Translations under genes and position numbers: made by a program
Source: an uncultured Lachnospiraceae bacterium
GTDB lineage: Bacteria; Bacillota; Clostridia; Lachnospirales; Lachnospiraceae
DNA length: 40,230 nucleotides
NCBI GenBank assembly: GCA_946631295.1
Contig: CAMOZY010000017.1
Span: forward strand, 1-40,230
Direction of reading: 5' to 3'
The notes under the pieces: generated by a model
What the model was told of the DNA's origin: nothing
Databases searched by the model: none
The model's input: only the letters and a program-made list of their open reading frames with translations
Shown: in pieces, positions 27,386-37,600 of the stretch
How the letters are laid out: every line of letters begins with the position of its first letter
How positions within the stretch are numbered: position 1 is the stretch's first letter

Positions 27386-27858
27386 TTATGATACGGTTCT
27401 CCGCGCATGATCCTGAATGCCCTGTAAATCTGTTCGGACAGTATAACCCTCATAAGCTGATGAGGGAATGTCATATCAGAAAAACTAAGCCGCATATCCG
27501 CTCTTTCGGAAACAGATCTGTCCAGTCCGTTAGACCCGCCTATGATAAAAGCAATATCACTCTTTCCCGAAACAAAGAGATCTGAAAGCATTTTTGAAAA
27601 GCCTTCGGAATCAGTCTTTTTCCCTTTAATCTCAAGAGTCACAACATACATTCCGGGTTTTACAGCTTTAAGTATCCTCTCTGCTTCCTTAGACAGGATC
27701 AAGGATGCATCACCGGACAAAAAGCCCTGGTCGGACTCATCCTCTACTTCTATAACCCTGAATGTGCAGTATGCGGAAAGTCTCTTTGAATACTCCGCAA
27801 CCGCTTCACGGTAAAAGGATTCCTTTATCTTTCCGACACAAATGATACTGATATTCAT
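27382..27858 (-). CDS. rlmH: 23S rRNA (pseudouridine1915-N3)-methyltransferase
   Basis: A 158-residue SPOUT-class methyltransferase that acts on the assembled 70S ribosome at pseudouridine 1915. [15 protein letters not shown] at the N terminus, [13 protein letters not shown] (SAM loop, about 103-115) and the C-terminal [23 protein letters not shown] are diagnostic. Its start overlaps the upstream membrane protein by four bases and its stop overlaps nth by four, so it is translationally coupled on both sides. Confidence 0.96.
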   Translation of the reverse strand: [158 protein letters not shown]

Positions 27859-28424
27859 TCGTTGTCTCCGTCAAAGATCATGTCATAGATTTTGTCATCA
27901 ATAAGAGTATCGAGAAAATCCGGATCTATTCCAACGAACTTATTACAGATCATTTTCTTCAATGTATCAGTTCTCTTAAAATACAGTATCTCCGGCTCAT
28001 CGTCCTCAGATACTCCGGCTTTCTCATCTATGCTTTCCCGGTTCAGCTCTTCTTCCACAAAACCAAGAATTCTCTTTTCAAGTGAATGATCTGATTTTGC
28101 TCTCTTTTCAAACACGCCCGCACTTCTTATGGATATGATGCCCATAACAAGGAAAAGAACAAATACAGCAAATATTACACCGTAAGTAAGATAGGGATTT
28201 CCGAGAAATTCCGGGATTACGCCAAGTACCGTAAGAACAACAAAAATAATGCCAAGGCCGCCGAAACCCGTTAGCAGAAAACCTGTTGATCTGTAATCAG
28301 TGGCCTTATCATTATTTTTTATATAGGGAGCTCTGTGCTGCGGCTCTTCGGAAAATGCCTCTTCGATTTCAGGTTCTTCCGAAAAACCGTAGCTTGTGCT
28401 TAAATCCTTATCATCATCAGACAT
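27855..28424 (-). CDS. Small acidic membrane protein of unknown function
   Basis: I do not recognise a family in this 189-residue protein. It has an acidic, likely cytosolic N-terminal region of about 45 residues (repeated FSEEP motifs), two TM segments (about 47-70 and 77-100) and an acidic C-terminal cytosolic domain ending IDDKIYDMIFDGDNE. Both ends would face the cytoplasm. It overlaps rlmH by four bases and begins 30 bases after the nfnB-type stop. A real gene is supported by the overlap and by continuity of the operon. Confidence 0.75.
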   Translation of the reverse strand: MSDDDKDLSTSYGFSEEPEIEEAFSEEPQHRAPYIKNNDKATDYRSTGFLLTGFGGLGIIFVVLTVLGVIPEFLGNPYLTYGVIFAVFVLFLVMGIISIRSAGVFEKRAKSDHSLEKRILGFVEEELNRESIDEKAGVSEDDEPEILYFKRTDTLKKMICNKFVGIDPDFLDTLIDDKIYDMIFDGDNE

Positions 28425-28454
28425 ATAATCAGCCTCCGATGTGCTGAAATCCGA

Positions 28455-29843
28455 TCATCCCTTTATGAATTCATCAATTGCCTTTGCTGCTTCCTTACCT
28501 GCACCCATTGCAAGGATAACGGTAGCTGCACCGGTAACCGCATCTCCTCCCGCATATACGCCTTCTCTGGATGTCTTACCGGTATTTTCCTCGGCAACGA
28601 TACACTTTCTCTTATTGGTATCAAGTCCCTTTGTGGTCATGGATATAAGAGGATTAGGTGAAGTTCCGAGAGACATGATAACGGTATCAACATCAATATC
28701 AAACTCTGAACCTTCAACAGGCTGAGGACTTCTTCTTCCGGATTCGTCGGGCTCACCAAGCTCCATCTTTACACATCTGATACCCTTAACCCATCCCTTT
28801 TCATCACCGAGTATCTCGGTAGGATTGGTAAGAAGATCGAATATGATTCCTTCTTCCTTGGCATGATGTACTTCCTCAACTCTTGCAGGAAGCTCTTCCT
28901 CGCCTCTTCTGTAAACTATATGTACCTCTGCTCCAAGTCTGAGAGCGGTTCTTGCAGCATCCATAGCTACATTACCGCCGCCGACTACAGCAACCTTTTT
29001 GCTCTTCATAATGGGAGTAGGTGACTCCTCGCGGAAGGACTTCATAAGATTGCTTCTGGTAAGATACTCATTTGCGGAGAATACGCCGTTAAGAGTTTCA
29101 CCGGGAATGTTCATGAATCTGGGAAGTCCTGCTCCGGAACCGATAAATACTGCCCTGAAGCCTTCCTTTTCCATAAGTTCATCAATGGTAACGCTTCTTC
29201 CTACAACAACGTTAGTCTCTATCTTTACACCAAGAGCCTTAACGTTTTCGATTTCCTTTGCAACAACTCTTTCCTTGGGAAGTCTGAACTCGGGAATTCC
29301 GTATACAAGAACACCGCCTGCCTGATGAAGAGCCTCAAAGATAGTCACGTCATATCCGAGCTTCGCAAGATCTCCGGCACATGTAAGTCCGCTTGGACCT
29401 GAACCGATGACAGCAACCTTTATTCCGTTATCGGGAGCTTCCTTCTTAGGCTTAAGACCATGCTCCATTGCATAATCGGCAACAAATCTCTCAAGCTTGC
29501 CGATTGAAACAGCTTCTCCCTTGATTCCTCTTACGCACTTGCCTTCACACTGTGTTTCCTGAGGACATACTCTTCCGCATACTGCAGGAAGTGCCGAGGA
29601 TTTGGAAATGATATTATATGCTTCCTCAATATTGCCTTCCTTGATCTGCTGAATAAATCCGGGAATATCGATAGATACGGGACATCCCTTCATACACTGT
29701 GCATTCTTACAGTTAAGACATCTGCTCGCCTCAGCCTGTGCTTCTTCAAGGGTGTATCCGTAGCAGACCTCTTCAAAATTTGTAGCTCTTACCTTAGCTT
29801 CCTGTTCCCTGACAGGTACTTTCTTCATTACATCGATTTCCAT
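28455..29843 (-). CDS. NfnB-type NADPH:ferredoxin/glutamate-synthase-small-subunit-like flavoprotein
   Basis: A 462-residue protein. It has an N-terminal double [4Fe-4S] domain (Cys42, 45, 50, 54 and Cys89, 93, 99, 103), an FAD site VAVIGSGPSGLTCAG (143-157), an NADP-binding VAVVGGGNVAMDAARTA and the C-terminal VYAGGDAVTGAATVILAMGAGK. On its own it is often annotated as glutamate synthase small chain (GltA/GltD). The adjacent gene is an FAD/[2Fe-2S] subunit with NfnA features, and no gltB large subunit is present. The pair is therefore better read as NfnAB, the electron-bifurcating NADH-dependent reduced ferredoxin:NADP oxidoreductase. A GGAG site lies 9 bases before the ATG. Confidence 0.9.
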   Translation of the reverse strand: MEIDVMKKVPVREQEAKVRATNFEEVCYGYTLEEAQAEASRCLNCKNAQCMKGCPVSIDIPGFIQQIKEGNIEEAYNIISKSSALPAVCGRVCPQETQCEGKCVRGIKGEAVSIGKLERFVADYAMEHGLKPKKEAPDNGIKVAVIGSGPSGLTCAGDLAKLGYDVTIFEALHQAGGVLVYGIPEFRLPKERVVAKEIENVKALGVKIETNVVVGRSVTIDELMEKEGFRAVFIGSGAGLPRFMNIPGETLNGVFSANEYLTRSNLMKSFREESPTPIMKSKKVAVVGGGNVAMDAARTALRLGAEVHIVYRRGEEELPARVEEVHHAKEEGIIFDLLTNPTEILGDEKGWVKGIRCVKMELGEPDESGRRSPQPVEGSEFDIDVDTVIMSLGTSPNPLISMTTKGLDTNKRKCIVAEENTGKTSREGVYAGGDAVTGAATVILAMGAGKEAAKAIDEFIKG

Positions 29844-29860
29844 TTATCGTATCTCCTTAT

Positions 29861-30736
29861 TTAGCAATTTCCGCATCCACCGTGATGTGTAGCACCCTCC
29901 TGAAGTTCAAGCAGCTTTCTGCCTTCTTCAGTCTTATACATAGCCTGACGTCTCATGGATTCATCAAAATCAACAAGCCATCCGTCAAATTCGGGTCCGT
30001 CAATACATGCAAACTTGATCTCATCACCTACATGTACACGACATGCACCGCACATTCCGGTACCGTCTACCATTATCGGGTTCATTGAAACGATGGTAGG
30101 AATCTGAAGCTTTTTGGTAAGCTGAACAGCAAATTTCATCATGATGAGGGGACCTATAGCGACACATCTGTCATATTTCTTACCCTCATCGATAAGAGAC
30201 TGGAGGCATACGCAAACGTTACCATTTCTTCCGTATGATCCGTCATCAGTAGTAACATATACATTTTCCGCAACTGTCTTAAAATCATCCTCAAGAATGA
30301 CAAGATCCTTATTCCTTGCACCGATTATTACATCAGCAGGAACACCATGCTCCTTGAGCCACTTAAGCTGGGGATATACAGGAGCCGTTCCGACACCGCC
30401 TGCTATGAAGATTATCTTTTCTTTCTTAAGATCCTCCACACTCATTTCGCAAAGTTCTGAAGGGCATCCCAGAGGACCCACGATATCTGTAAAGGAATCG
30501 CCTTCCTTGAGATCTGCCATAAGAGTCGTAGATGCACCGATAGTCTGGAACACAAGTACTATTGTTCCCTTTTCGCGATCATAATCACAGATGGTGAGAG
30601 GAATTCTCTCTCCGTCGGATGAAGCTCTTACAATGACAAACTGTCCGGGAAGACATCTGTCTGCAGTACGCTTTGCCTCGACCTCCATTCTGATGATATT
30701 GTCGGTCAGATAGGATTTTGTTAAGATCTTGTACAT
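29861..30736 (-). CDS. NfnA-type FAD/[2Fe-2S] subunit of NADH-dependent ferredoxin:NADP oxidoreductase
   Basis: A 291-residue ferredoxin-reductase-fold protein of the dihydroorotate-dehydrogenase electron-transfer family. It has an FAD block CLPGQFVIVR...RIPLTICDY, a nucleotide-binding IFIAGGVGTAPVYPQLKWL (109-127) and a C-terminal cluster site D224-x4-C229-x2-C232-x11-C244. An Asp plus three Cys is the unusual [2Fe-2S] ligation reported for NfnA proteins, supporting NfnA rather than PyrK. It precedes the NfnB-type gene by 17 bases. It likely supplies NADPH from NADH and reduced ferredoxin in the cytoplasm. Confidence 0.88.
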   Translation of the reverse strand: MYKILTKSYLTDNIIRMEVEAKRTADRCLPGQFVIVRASSDGERIPLTICDYDREKGTIVLVFQTIGASTTLMADLKEGDSFTDIVGPLGCPSELCEMSVEDLKKEKIIFIAGGVGTAPVYPQLKWLKEHGVPADVIIGARNKDLVILEDDFKTVAENVYVTTDDGSYGRNGNVCVCLQSLIDEGKKYDRCVAIGPLIMMKFAVQLTKKLQIPTIVSMNPIMVDGTGMCGACRVHVGDEIKFACIDGPEFDGWLVDFDESMRRQAMYKTEEGRKLLELQEGATHHGGCGNC

Positions 30737-30803
30737 TTTGTTTACCTTTCCCTTAATGTATTTTCTCCACCAGAAACCGTCTTTTATTTTACCTCATAAC
30801 GGT

Positions 30804-32015
30804 TTAATTTTGATCTGTTATATTGCCCTCTTCAGGCGTCTGTGCTTCAGTCTGTGCTTCAGCCTGCACTTCAGTTTCTGCTTCCTCAGTCACAGATTCA
30901 GCGGGAACAGCTTCTGCTCCATCATCAGCCGGAATATTTTCATCCGGAGTATAAAATAGCAGTTCTCCATTTTCATTGAGTACAAACGGTATGCCGTCAA
31001 TATATATAAGTCCGTCTTCTCCAAAGATTATTTCAGGCGTCTGTGTCTCAGCCTCGTTCTGAACACGTCCTCCGTTAGGCTCTATAGCCTCATAAAGTTC
31101 CTCGCTCTGGATTATTATATTTCTCTCTGCCACCGGACTCCATATACCGTATGGATTGAGAACACATACTTTGAAATTATATTCTCCCTTAGTCAGAAGA
31201 AGCGGGACCGTATACTCCGATGAATACAGATCAGGATCCGAACCGTCAAGTGTATAGAATATCCTTCCTTTGCCGGGAATGGTTATCTTAAATATCTGGT
31301 CCGTCCCATAATATCCGTTGTCAAGACTGAATTCGGGATTCATTATGCAGTAATCAATATACTTATCCCTTATCATGGCATTATTACAGCCAAGAAGGAT
31401 ATCAGCCATTGAAACATAATCCCCGCTGTTAAGATATATTGCAAGGAGCATCTCATAGCTTTCTGCATTCTGATCCGATGTTGCAAAGGGCATTCCTATC
31501 ATGGAGATCAGGAGATTCTCATACTTGACCATATCTCCGTCTTCCTTGTACAGCTTGGCCAGATACATCAGCGCGTCGACATCAGAAGCATCCTTAGCCT
31601 CTATACCTTCAAGAATAGCCTTTGCCTTGGCAGGATCACCGCTTATCGCAGCTTCTCTTGCGGATTCAAGCAAAAAATCCGTTCTGGATGATCTGTTAAT
31701 AAATCCGAGTGATACAGAAGCCAGGATCATGATGCTTGCAGCAAGCAGAGCGAACCTTATCCATCCGTATTTAGATTTTGGTTGTTCTTCAGGAACTTCG
31801 ACCTTTCTGACTGGTCTCTCGTCATTAGCTCCTTCCGGGGATCTTCCGAAATCAGCTTCATCTCCGTCAAGATCATTCAGGAGATTCTTAACGGTATCTT
31901 CTGCTTTTTTTTCGGCAAACTCCGTAAAATCGGGAACTATATGAACATCCTTGCCACATTTGGGGCAGTAGAGAGTACCTTCAGGTATCTCGGTTCCGCA
32001 TATTTCACATTTCAT
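30804..32015 (-). CDS. Zinc-ribbon, transmembrane protein with TPR-like and CHB/HEX-like domains
   Basis: A 403-residue protein. The zinc ribbon is Cys3, Cys6, Cys17, Cys20. An acidic linker (about 30-80) and a TM helix (about 86-106) are followed by a helical region with TPR-like periodicity (AAISGDPAKAKAILEGIEAKD, DALMYLAKLYKEDGDMVKYE) to about 230. An Ig-like domain (about 240-305) contains GRIFYTLDGSDPDLYSSEYT, the chitobiase/hexosaminidase C-terminal-type signature. The acidic C-terminal tail holds EAEVQAEAQTEAQ-type repeats. Function unknown; an envelope sensor or scaffold is plausible. The ribosome site is weak. It lies between folD and the nfn pair. Confidence 0.8.
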   Translation of the reverse strand: MKCEICGTEIPEGTLYCPKCGKDVHIVPDFTEFAEKKAEDTVKNLLNDLDGDEADFGRSPEGANDERPVRKVEVPEEQPKSKYGWIRFALLAASIMILASVSLGFINRSSRTDFLLESAREAAISGDPAKAKAILEGIEAKDASDVDALMYLAKLYKEDGDMVKYENLLISMIGMPFATSDQNAESYEMLLAIYLNSGDYVSMADILLGCNNAMIRDKYIDYCIMNPEFSLDNGYYGTDQIFKITIPGKGRIFYTLDGSDPDLYSSEYTVPLLLTKGEYNFKVCVLNPYGIWSPVAERNIIIQSEELYEAIEPNGGRVQNEAETQTPEIIFGEDGLIYIDGIPFVLNENGELLFYTPDENIPADDGAEAVPAESVTEEAETEVQAEAQTEAQTPEEGNITDQN

Positions 32016-32039
32016 ATTTGCTGCGGCTCATACCGCTTA

Positions 32040-32885
32040 TCAGTCAAAGCTCCATACAGATGAAAGGCAATTGTACATGAGCATTGCAATAGTCATGGGG
32101 CCTACTCCGCCGGGAACCGGAGTTATTGCGGAAGCAACAGGTTCCACGGAATCAAAATCAACATCTCCGCAGAGCTTTCCGTCTTCATTTCTGTGAATTC
32201 CTACATCGATGACAACCGCACCTTCCTTCACATAAGAAGCATCGATAAACTTAGGCTTTCCTATAGCAACTACAAGTATATCCGCTCTCTTTGTCACACT
32301 CTTAAGGTCAGCTGTGCGTGAATGAGTTACAGTTACAGTGCCGTTCTCTCTGAGAAGAAGCATAGCCATGGGTTTTCCGACTATATTACTTCTTCCTACA
32401 ACAACACATTCCTTTCCGGAAATTTCAATTCCGGAGCGCTTGAGAAGCTGTATTACACCGGCAGGAGTACAGCTGACATAACCCTTCTTTCCGATGGAAA
32501 GCTTACCAACATTGACAGGATGAAAACCATCAACATCCTTAAGCGGCGAAATAGCATCAAGAACCTTGTCTTCATTGATTCCTGTAGGAAGAGGAAGCTG
32601 TACAAGAATGCCGTTAACATCATCACGTCCGTTAAGTTCCTCGATCAGTTCAAGAAGCTTTCCTTCGGTTGTATCTGCGGGAAGTTCATATGAAAGTGAT
32701 CTTATTCCGCAGTATTCGCAGGCTTTCTTTTTGTTCTTCACATACACCTGTGATGCAGGATCCTCACCAACAAGTATAACTGCAAGAGTTACGGTTATGC
32801 CCTTAGCTGCAAGTTCTTCGGTCTGAGCCTTGATCTCATCTTTAACAGCCTGGGATATTGCTTTTCCGTCTATAAGTTTAGCCAT
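32040..32885 (-). CDS. folD: Bifunctional methylene-THF dehydrogenase/methenyl-THF cyclohydrolase
   Basis: A 281-residue enzyme that interconverts 5,10-methylene-, 5,10-methenyl- and 10-formyl-THF with NADP(H). The catalytic YVKNK pair (Tyr48, Lys52), GILVQLPLP, KDVDGFHPVN and the nucleotide-binding VVVGRSNIVGKPMA are intact, as is the C-terminal TPVPGGVGPMTIAML. It follows fhs by 23 bases; the two catalyse consecutive steps from formate to methylene-THF. Confidence 0.97.
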   Translation of the reverse strand: MAKLIDGKAISQAVKDEIKAQTEELAAKGITVTLAVILVGEDPASQVYVKNKKKACEYCGIRSLSYELPADTTEGKLLELIEELNGRDDVNGILVQLPLPTGINEDKVLDAISPLKDVDGFHPVNVGKLSIGKKGYVSCTPAGVIQLLKRSGIEISGKECVVVGRSNIVGKPMAMLLLRENGTVTVTHSRTADLKSVTKRADILVVAIGKPKFIDASYVKEGAVVIDVGIHRNEDGKLCGDVDFDSVEPVASAITPVPGGVGPMTIAMLMYNCLSSVWSFD

Positions 32886-32908
32886 TTTGTACTCCTTTTA
32901 ACCTACTA

Positions 32909-34579
32909 TCAGAACAGTCCCGTGATCTTACCGTTTTCATCGACATCGATATTGTATGCTGCAGGTGACTTGGAAAGTCCGGGCATAGTCATTATGCTTC
33001 CGGTAAGAACAACAACAAATCCTGCACCGCTGCTTACATAAACTTCCCTGACATGCATCCTGAATCCTTCAGGTCTTCCGAGAAGCGAAGGATCATCGGA
33101 AAGTGAATACTGAGTCTTTGCCATACAGACAGGAAGATTTCCAAATCCCATATCCTCGATCTTCTTTATCTGCTTGACTGCCTCTGATGAAAACTCGACG
33201 CCGTCAGCTCCGTAGATCTTCTTTGCAACGGTTTCAATCTTTTCCCTGATGGGCATTTCATCGGGATATGCAGTCTTAAAATCAGCCTTACCCTCTCCTA
33301 TTGTATCAATAAGCATCTTTGCAAGCTCGGTTCCGCCTTCTCCGCCCTTCTCCCAGACTCTTGCAACAGACACTGCACAGTTCTTCTTAGCACAGTAATC
33401 TCTGATAAAGGAGATCTCAGCTTCAGTATCCGTTACAAATGCATTGAGAGCAACAATAACAGGAAGTCCATAGCTCTGAATGTTCTCGATATGCTTTCCG
33501 AGGTTTTCTATTCCCTTTCCGAGAGCTTCGAGATTCTCTGTGCCAAGCTCTGTCTTGGGAACGCCACCATTATACTTGAGTGCCTTAACTGTTGCTACAA
33601 GAACAACTGCATCAGGCTTCAGACCTGCCTGTCTGCACTTGATATCGAAGAATTTCTCAGCTCCGAGATCTGCACCAAATCCTGCCTCTGTTATACAGTA
33701 ATCTGCAAGTTTAAGAGCAGCTCTTGTTGCTATAACTGAATTACATCCGTGAGCGATATTTGCAAAAGGTCCGCCGTGAACGATCGCGGGAGTATGCTCA
33801 AGTGTCTGGATAAGATTAGGTCTTATCGCATCCTTGAGAAGTGCGGTCATAGCTCCGACAGCCTTGATATCTCCTGCAGTAACGGGATTACCGTCAAGAT
33901 CGTATGCAACGATTATCCTTGAGAGTCTTTTCTTGAGATCCTGAAGATCCTCTGAAAGACAAAGGACTGCCATGATCTCACTTGCAACGGTGATAACGAA
34001 ATGATCCTCCCTGACAAAGCCGTCAGATTTTGATCCAAGACCCACAACAATATTCCTAAGGCTTCTGTCGTTCATATCCATGCATCTTTTCCATACTACG
34101 CTTCTGGAATCGATGCGCTTTTCATTACCCTGCTGGATATGATTATCCAAAAGAGCTGCAAGAAGATTGTTTGCAGATGTTATGGCATGAAAATCTCCGG
34201 TAAAATGAAGGTTAAGATCCTCCATGGGAACAACCTGAGCCATTCCGCCTCCTGCAGCGCCGCCCTTTATTCCAAAGCAGGGGCCGAGTGAGGGCTCTCT
34301 GAGTGCAATTATCGCCTTTTCGCCAATCTTCGCAAAAGCCTCACCAAGTCCTACTGTTACAGTAGTCTTGCCCTCTCCGGCGGGAGTAGGATTGATAGCG
34401 GTAACGAGTATAAGCTTGCCGTTCTTATTGCCGGAAATCTTCTTAAGGCATTCATCACTAAGCTTTGCCTTATACTTTCCGTACAGCTCGAGGTCTTCCG
34501 GATCGATTCCGGCTCTTTTTGCAACCTCTGTAATGGGGAGCATTTCACAGCTCTGTGCGATCTCAATATCTGATTTCAT
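32909..34579 (-). CDS. fhs: Formate-tetrahydrofolate ligase
   Basis: A 556-residue enzyme that makes 10-formyl-THF from formate, THF and ATP, and feeds FolD. The P-loop-like [50 protein letters not shown] and [15 protein letters not shown] are characteristic. An in-frame GTG at 34591 would add four residues. The ATG at 34577-34579 has AGGTGG eight bases upstream and is clearly better. No other Wood-Ljungdahl carbonyl-branch gene is in the window, so a role in purine and C1 supply is the simplest reading. Confidence 0.97.
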   Translation of the reverse strand: MKSDIEIAQSCEMLPITEVAKRAGIDPEDLELYGKYKAKLSDECLKKISGNKNGKLILVTAINPTPAGEGKTTVTVGLGEAFAKIGEKAIIALREPSLGPCFGIKGGAAGGGMAQVVPMEDLNLHFTGDFHAITSANNLLAALLDNHIQQGNEKRIDSRSVVWKRCMDMNDRSLRNIVVGLGSKSDGFVREDHFVITVASEIMAVLCLSEDLQDLKKRLSRIIVAYDLDGNPVTAGDIKAVGAMTALLKDAIRPNLIQTLEHTPAIVHGGPFANIAHGCNSVIATRAALKLADYCITEAGFGADLGAEKFFDIKCRQAGLKPDAVVLVATVKALKYNGGVPKTELGTENLEALGKGIENLGKHIENIQSYGLPVIVALNAFVTDTEAEISFIRDYCAKKNCAVSVARVWEKGGEGGTELAKMLIDTIGEGKADFKTAYPDEMPIREKIETVAKKIYGADGVEFSSEAVKQIKKIEDMGFGNLPVCMAKTQYSLSDDPSLLGRPEGFRMHVREVYVSSGAGFVVVLTGSIMTMPGLSKSPAAYNIDVDENGKITGLF

Positions 34580-34652
34580 TTCCTTTACCACCTGTAAAAA
34601 ATTTCAACCGTTCATAATGTGATGACGGCAAATGATGTTGTCATTAAGAGGA

Positions 34653-37600
34653 TCATTCGGGAGGCGTGTCTTTACTGTGCAGAAGAACATTGAACTCATC
34701 CTCTGTCATAAGTATATCTCTTGGCTTGGTACCCTGCTCAGGACCTACAACTCCGTACTCAGCAAGATAATCCATTATCCTGGCAGCTCTGTTGAAGCCT
34801 ATCTTCAGAACTCTCTGCAGATAACCTATAGATGCCTTTCCGCTCCTGATTATATACAGACCTGCTTCTGCAAAAAGATCATCTCCGAAAACAGAGGAAC
34901 CCTGCCCGGATGCAGCAGATGAAGTTCCTGATGAAGGAGTGGGATCCATTCCCGCCTCTATATCCTTGATAGTCTTCTTCAGCTCATTTATACCATCCGC
35001 ATCCGCAAGAGGATTATGGAACGAAGGATCGTTGCTTATGCCTCTGAGATATCCCGTAACCTTACTTACTTCTTCATCCGATACAAAGGCTCCCTGAAGT
35101 CTGTCAGGCTTCATCTTACCCTGCGGATAGAAAAGCATATCTCCTTTTCCGAGAAGCTTCTCTGCACCGACAGTATCAAGTATAGTTCTCGAATCCACAC
35201 CGCTCGATACCGCAAAAGCTATACGGCTGGGCATATTAGCCTTGATAAGACCGGTGATAACATCGACAGAGGGACGCTGTGTTGCAACTACAAGATGCAT
35301 TCCCGCAGCTCTTGCAAGCTGTGCAAGACGGCATATCGATTCCTCGACTTCCTTGGCAGCAACCATCATCAGATCTGCAAGCTCATCGATTATGATAACG
35401 ACTCTCGGAAGCTTTCTGAGTGCCGGTGCCAGCGAAGTACTTTCATCATGCTGATCGATAGGGAAAGGATCTCTCCTGCCGGAATTGACATCCTCAACAT
35501 ACTGATTATAACCTTCGATGTCCCTTACTTCCCTGTCGGCAAATGCTCTGTATCTTCTCTCCATCTCCCTTACGGACCACTTGAGCATCTCGGAAGCTGC
35601 CTTGGGCTTGGTCACAACATCAAAAGGAAGATGAGGAATATTGTTATAAACCTTAAGCTCAACAACCTTGGGATCCACCAGTATCAGCTGTACATCTTCA
35701 GGTGAGGACTTATACAGCAGACTCAGTATCAATGTATTGATACATACCGATTTTCCGGAACCGGTTGTTCCCGCAATAAGAACATGGGGGAACTTGGCAA
35801 TATTGGATACTATCGTTCTTCCTTCTATATCCTTACCTACGGCAAAGGAAAGAGGATCCGAAGATTTTTTGTAATCCGTGCTCGAAAGCAGATCTCCCAG
35901 AAAAACAGGAACCGCCGATGAATTGGGCACCTCTATACCTATTGCACTCTTGCCGGGAATAGGAGCTTCAATCCTTATGTCAGTAGCGGCAAGCGCCATC
36001 TTGATCTCATCGGAAAGGCCTACAACCTTGGAAAGCTTTGTTCCCTGACTTACGGTGAATTCATATCTTGTAACCGTAGGCCCCTGACTGTAAGCACCCA
36101 TCTCGGCTTCGATGCCAAACGATGACAGTGTCTCGATCAGCCTTGTCTGTACATTTCTTATCTCAGCTGCGGCATCAACCTTGGAAGAACCGTTCTTCTT
36201 AAGCAGATCAAGTCCGGGTGCCCTGTAAACAAACTTACCGCCTTTAGAAGGCTTTGCAGGTTTTGAAGCTGTGCCCCTTGAAGAAGGTGATACAATGGCA
36301 ACTTTCTCTGCAGGCTTCTGAACCTTTACGTTCTCTGTATATGATACGGATTCTGTATTTGAGACAGGGTCTGCATCAGTAACAGGTACCGTATTAACTT
36401 CCTCATCTCCGGAAATCCTGATCTTATGCTCTGATTTTATCTGAACCTTTTCAAATGAAAGCTCTTCAGGCTCTGTATCTTCCTCGGGATAATACTCATC
36501 CTGTGAGGAATACTCTTCTGTGTCTTCATACTGAGCGGCTTTCTGCTGCAGGCTGCCGGGTCTCTTTGAAGGATTATCCCATCCGCCCAGAGCTTCGTTG
36601 TACTCAGGCTCGTCTTCATAATAATCATCCGGATCCGGTTCACTGTAATTCATCTGATGCATCTCGCCGGTATGCTTAGGCTCAAATGCCGCACCGTGAA
36701 CAGGAGCTTTTTCAACCTTCAGAATATCTCTTGCATCCTCAGTTTCCTGGCGGATCTTTTTATTCTGCTCTTTTTTCAGATGCTCTTCTTCAGTTCTCTT
36801 TTTAACATTATTCTTCCAGTTCTCAAGTCCGTTTGAAACGCTTGAAAGAACCTCTTTCTTCCTGCCTTCGCGCTCTTTGTTTATCTTCTCGGTAACGGTG
36901 AGCGCTTCTCTTGAAGCAGGGAGCTGTGCATCTTCGCCTTCAGTATATTCCCTGTCATCTCCGTTATCCGGAAGTTCGGGAAATCTCTTGCTTTCGGCAA
37001 TTCTTAATCTGCGCTCTTCACTCCTTGCCCTGGATTCCGAGATCAGTTCTCCGGTTCTTTCACCGGCACCTGTCAGGATGTTCCTGAAAAATTCGGAGAA
37101 GAACTGTCTGTTTATCGCAAAAAGACTCAGTATCAGAACAAGCAGACTTATGATCACTTCACCTGCGGTTCCGATATTTTTGTACATCAGATAGGACAGG
37201 CTTCCGGAGATTACACCACCTCCGTTTTTTCCTACGAAAGAAAGTCTGTAGACATCTCCCGCACTGTATGCCGCAAGCTCCTTTGCACTGCCTGACAGCA
37301 TCTCGGAAAAGATACCGAATACAAGGAACAGACATACAGCTCCTGTCATTCTTATGGGAAGTACAGGATCATCGTCATTTCTGTAGAGCCACCATATGAT
37401 CAGTCCGCCGATAAAAGCAGGTGCTATATAGCCTTCAAAACCGAATGCTCCAAAAATAACGGAAGCAACGCTCTCACCAAATTTACCGCAAATTCCGAAA
37501 GTACAGAGTGAAAGGAAAAGAACGATGCCGATGATTATTACAGTAATAAGAACCTTCTCGGAACCGTCATTTTCAGGTTCACTTTGTGCAGGTCTCCTCT

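Noticed and set aside
30774-30805. AAACCGT/ACGGTTT inverted repeat at the end of the zinc-ribbon/TPR gene
   Set aside because: A 7-base stem with an 18-base loop, no T tract on the minus strand, and overlap with the stop codon make it a poor terminator.
34592-34652. Terminator or promoter between ftsK and fhs
   Set aside because: Only short imperfect stems are visible, with the T tract displaced, and no hexamer pair has suitable spacing.
35016-35705. Open frame of 229 codons on the plus strand opposite ftsK
   Set aside because: It lies wholly inside the conserved FtsK motor domain, has no ribosome site, and its composition is that of a reverse shadow.
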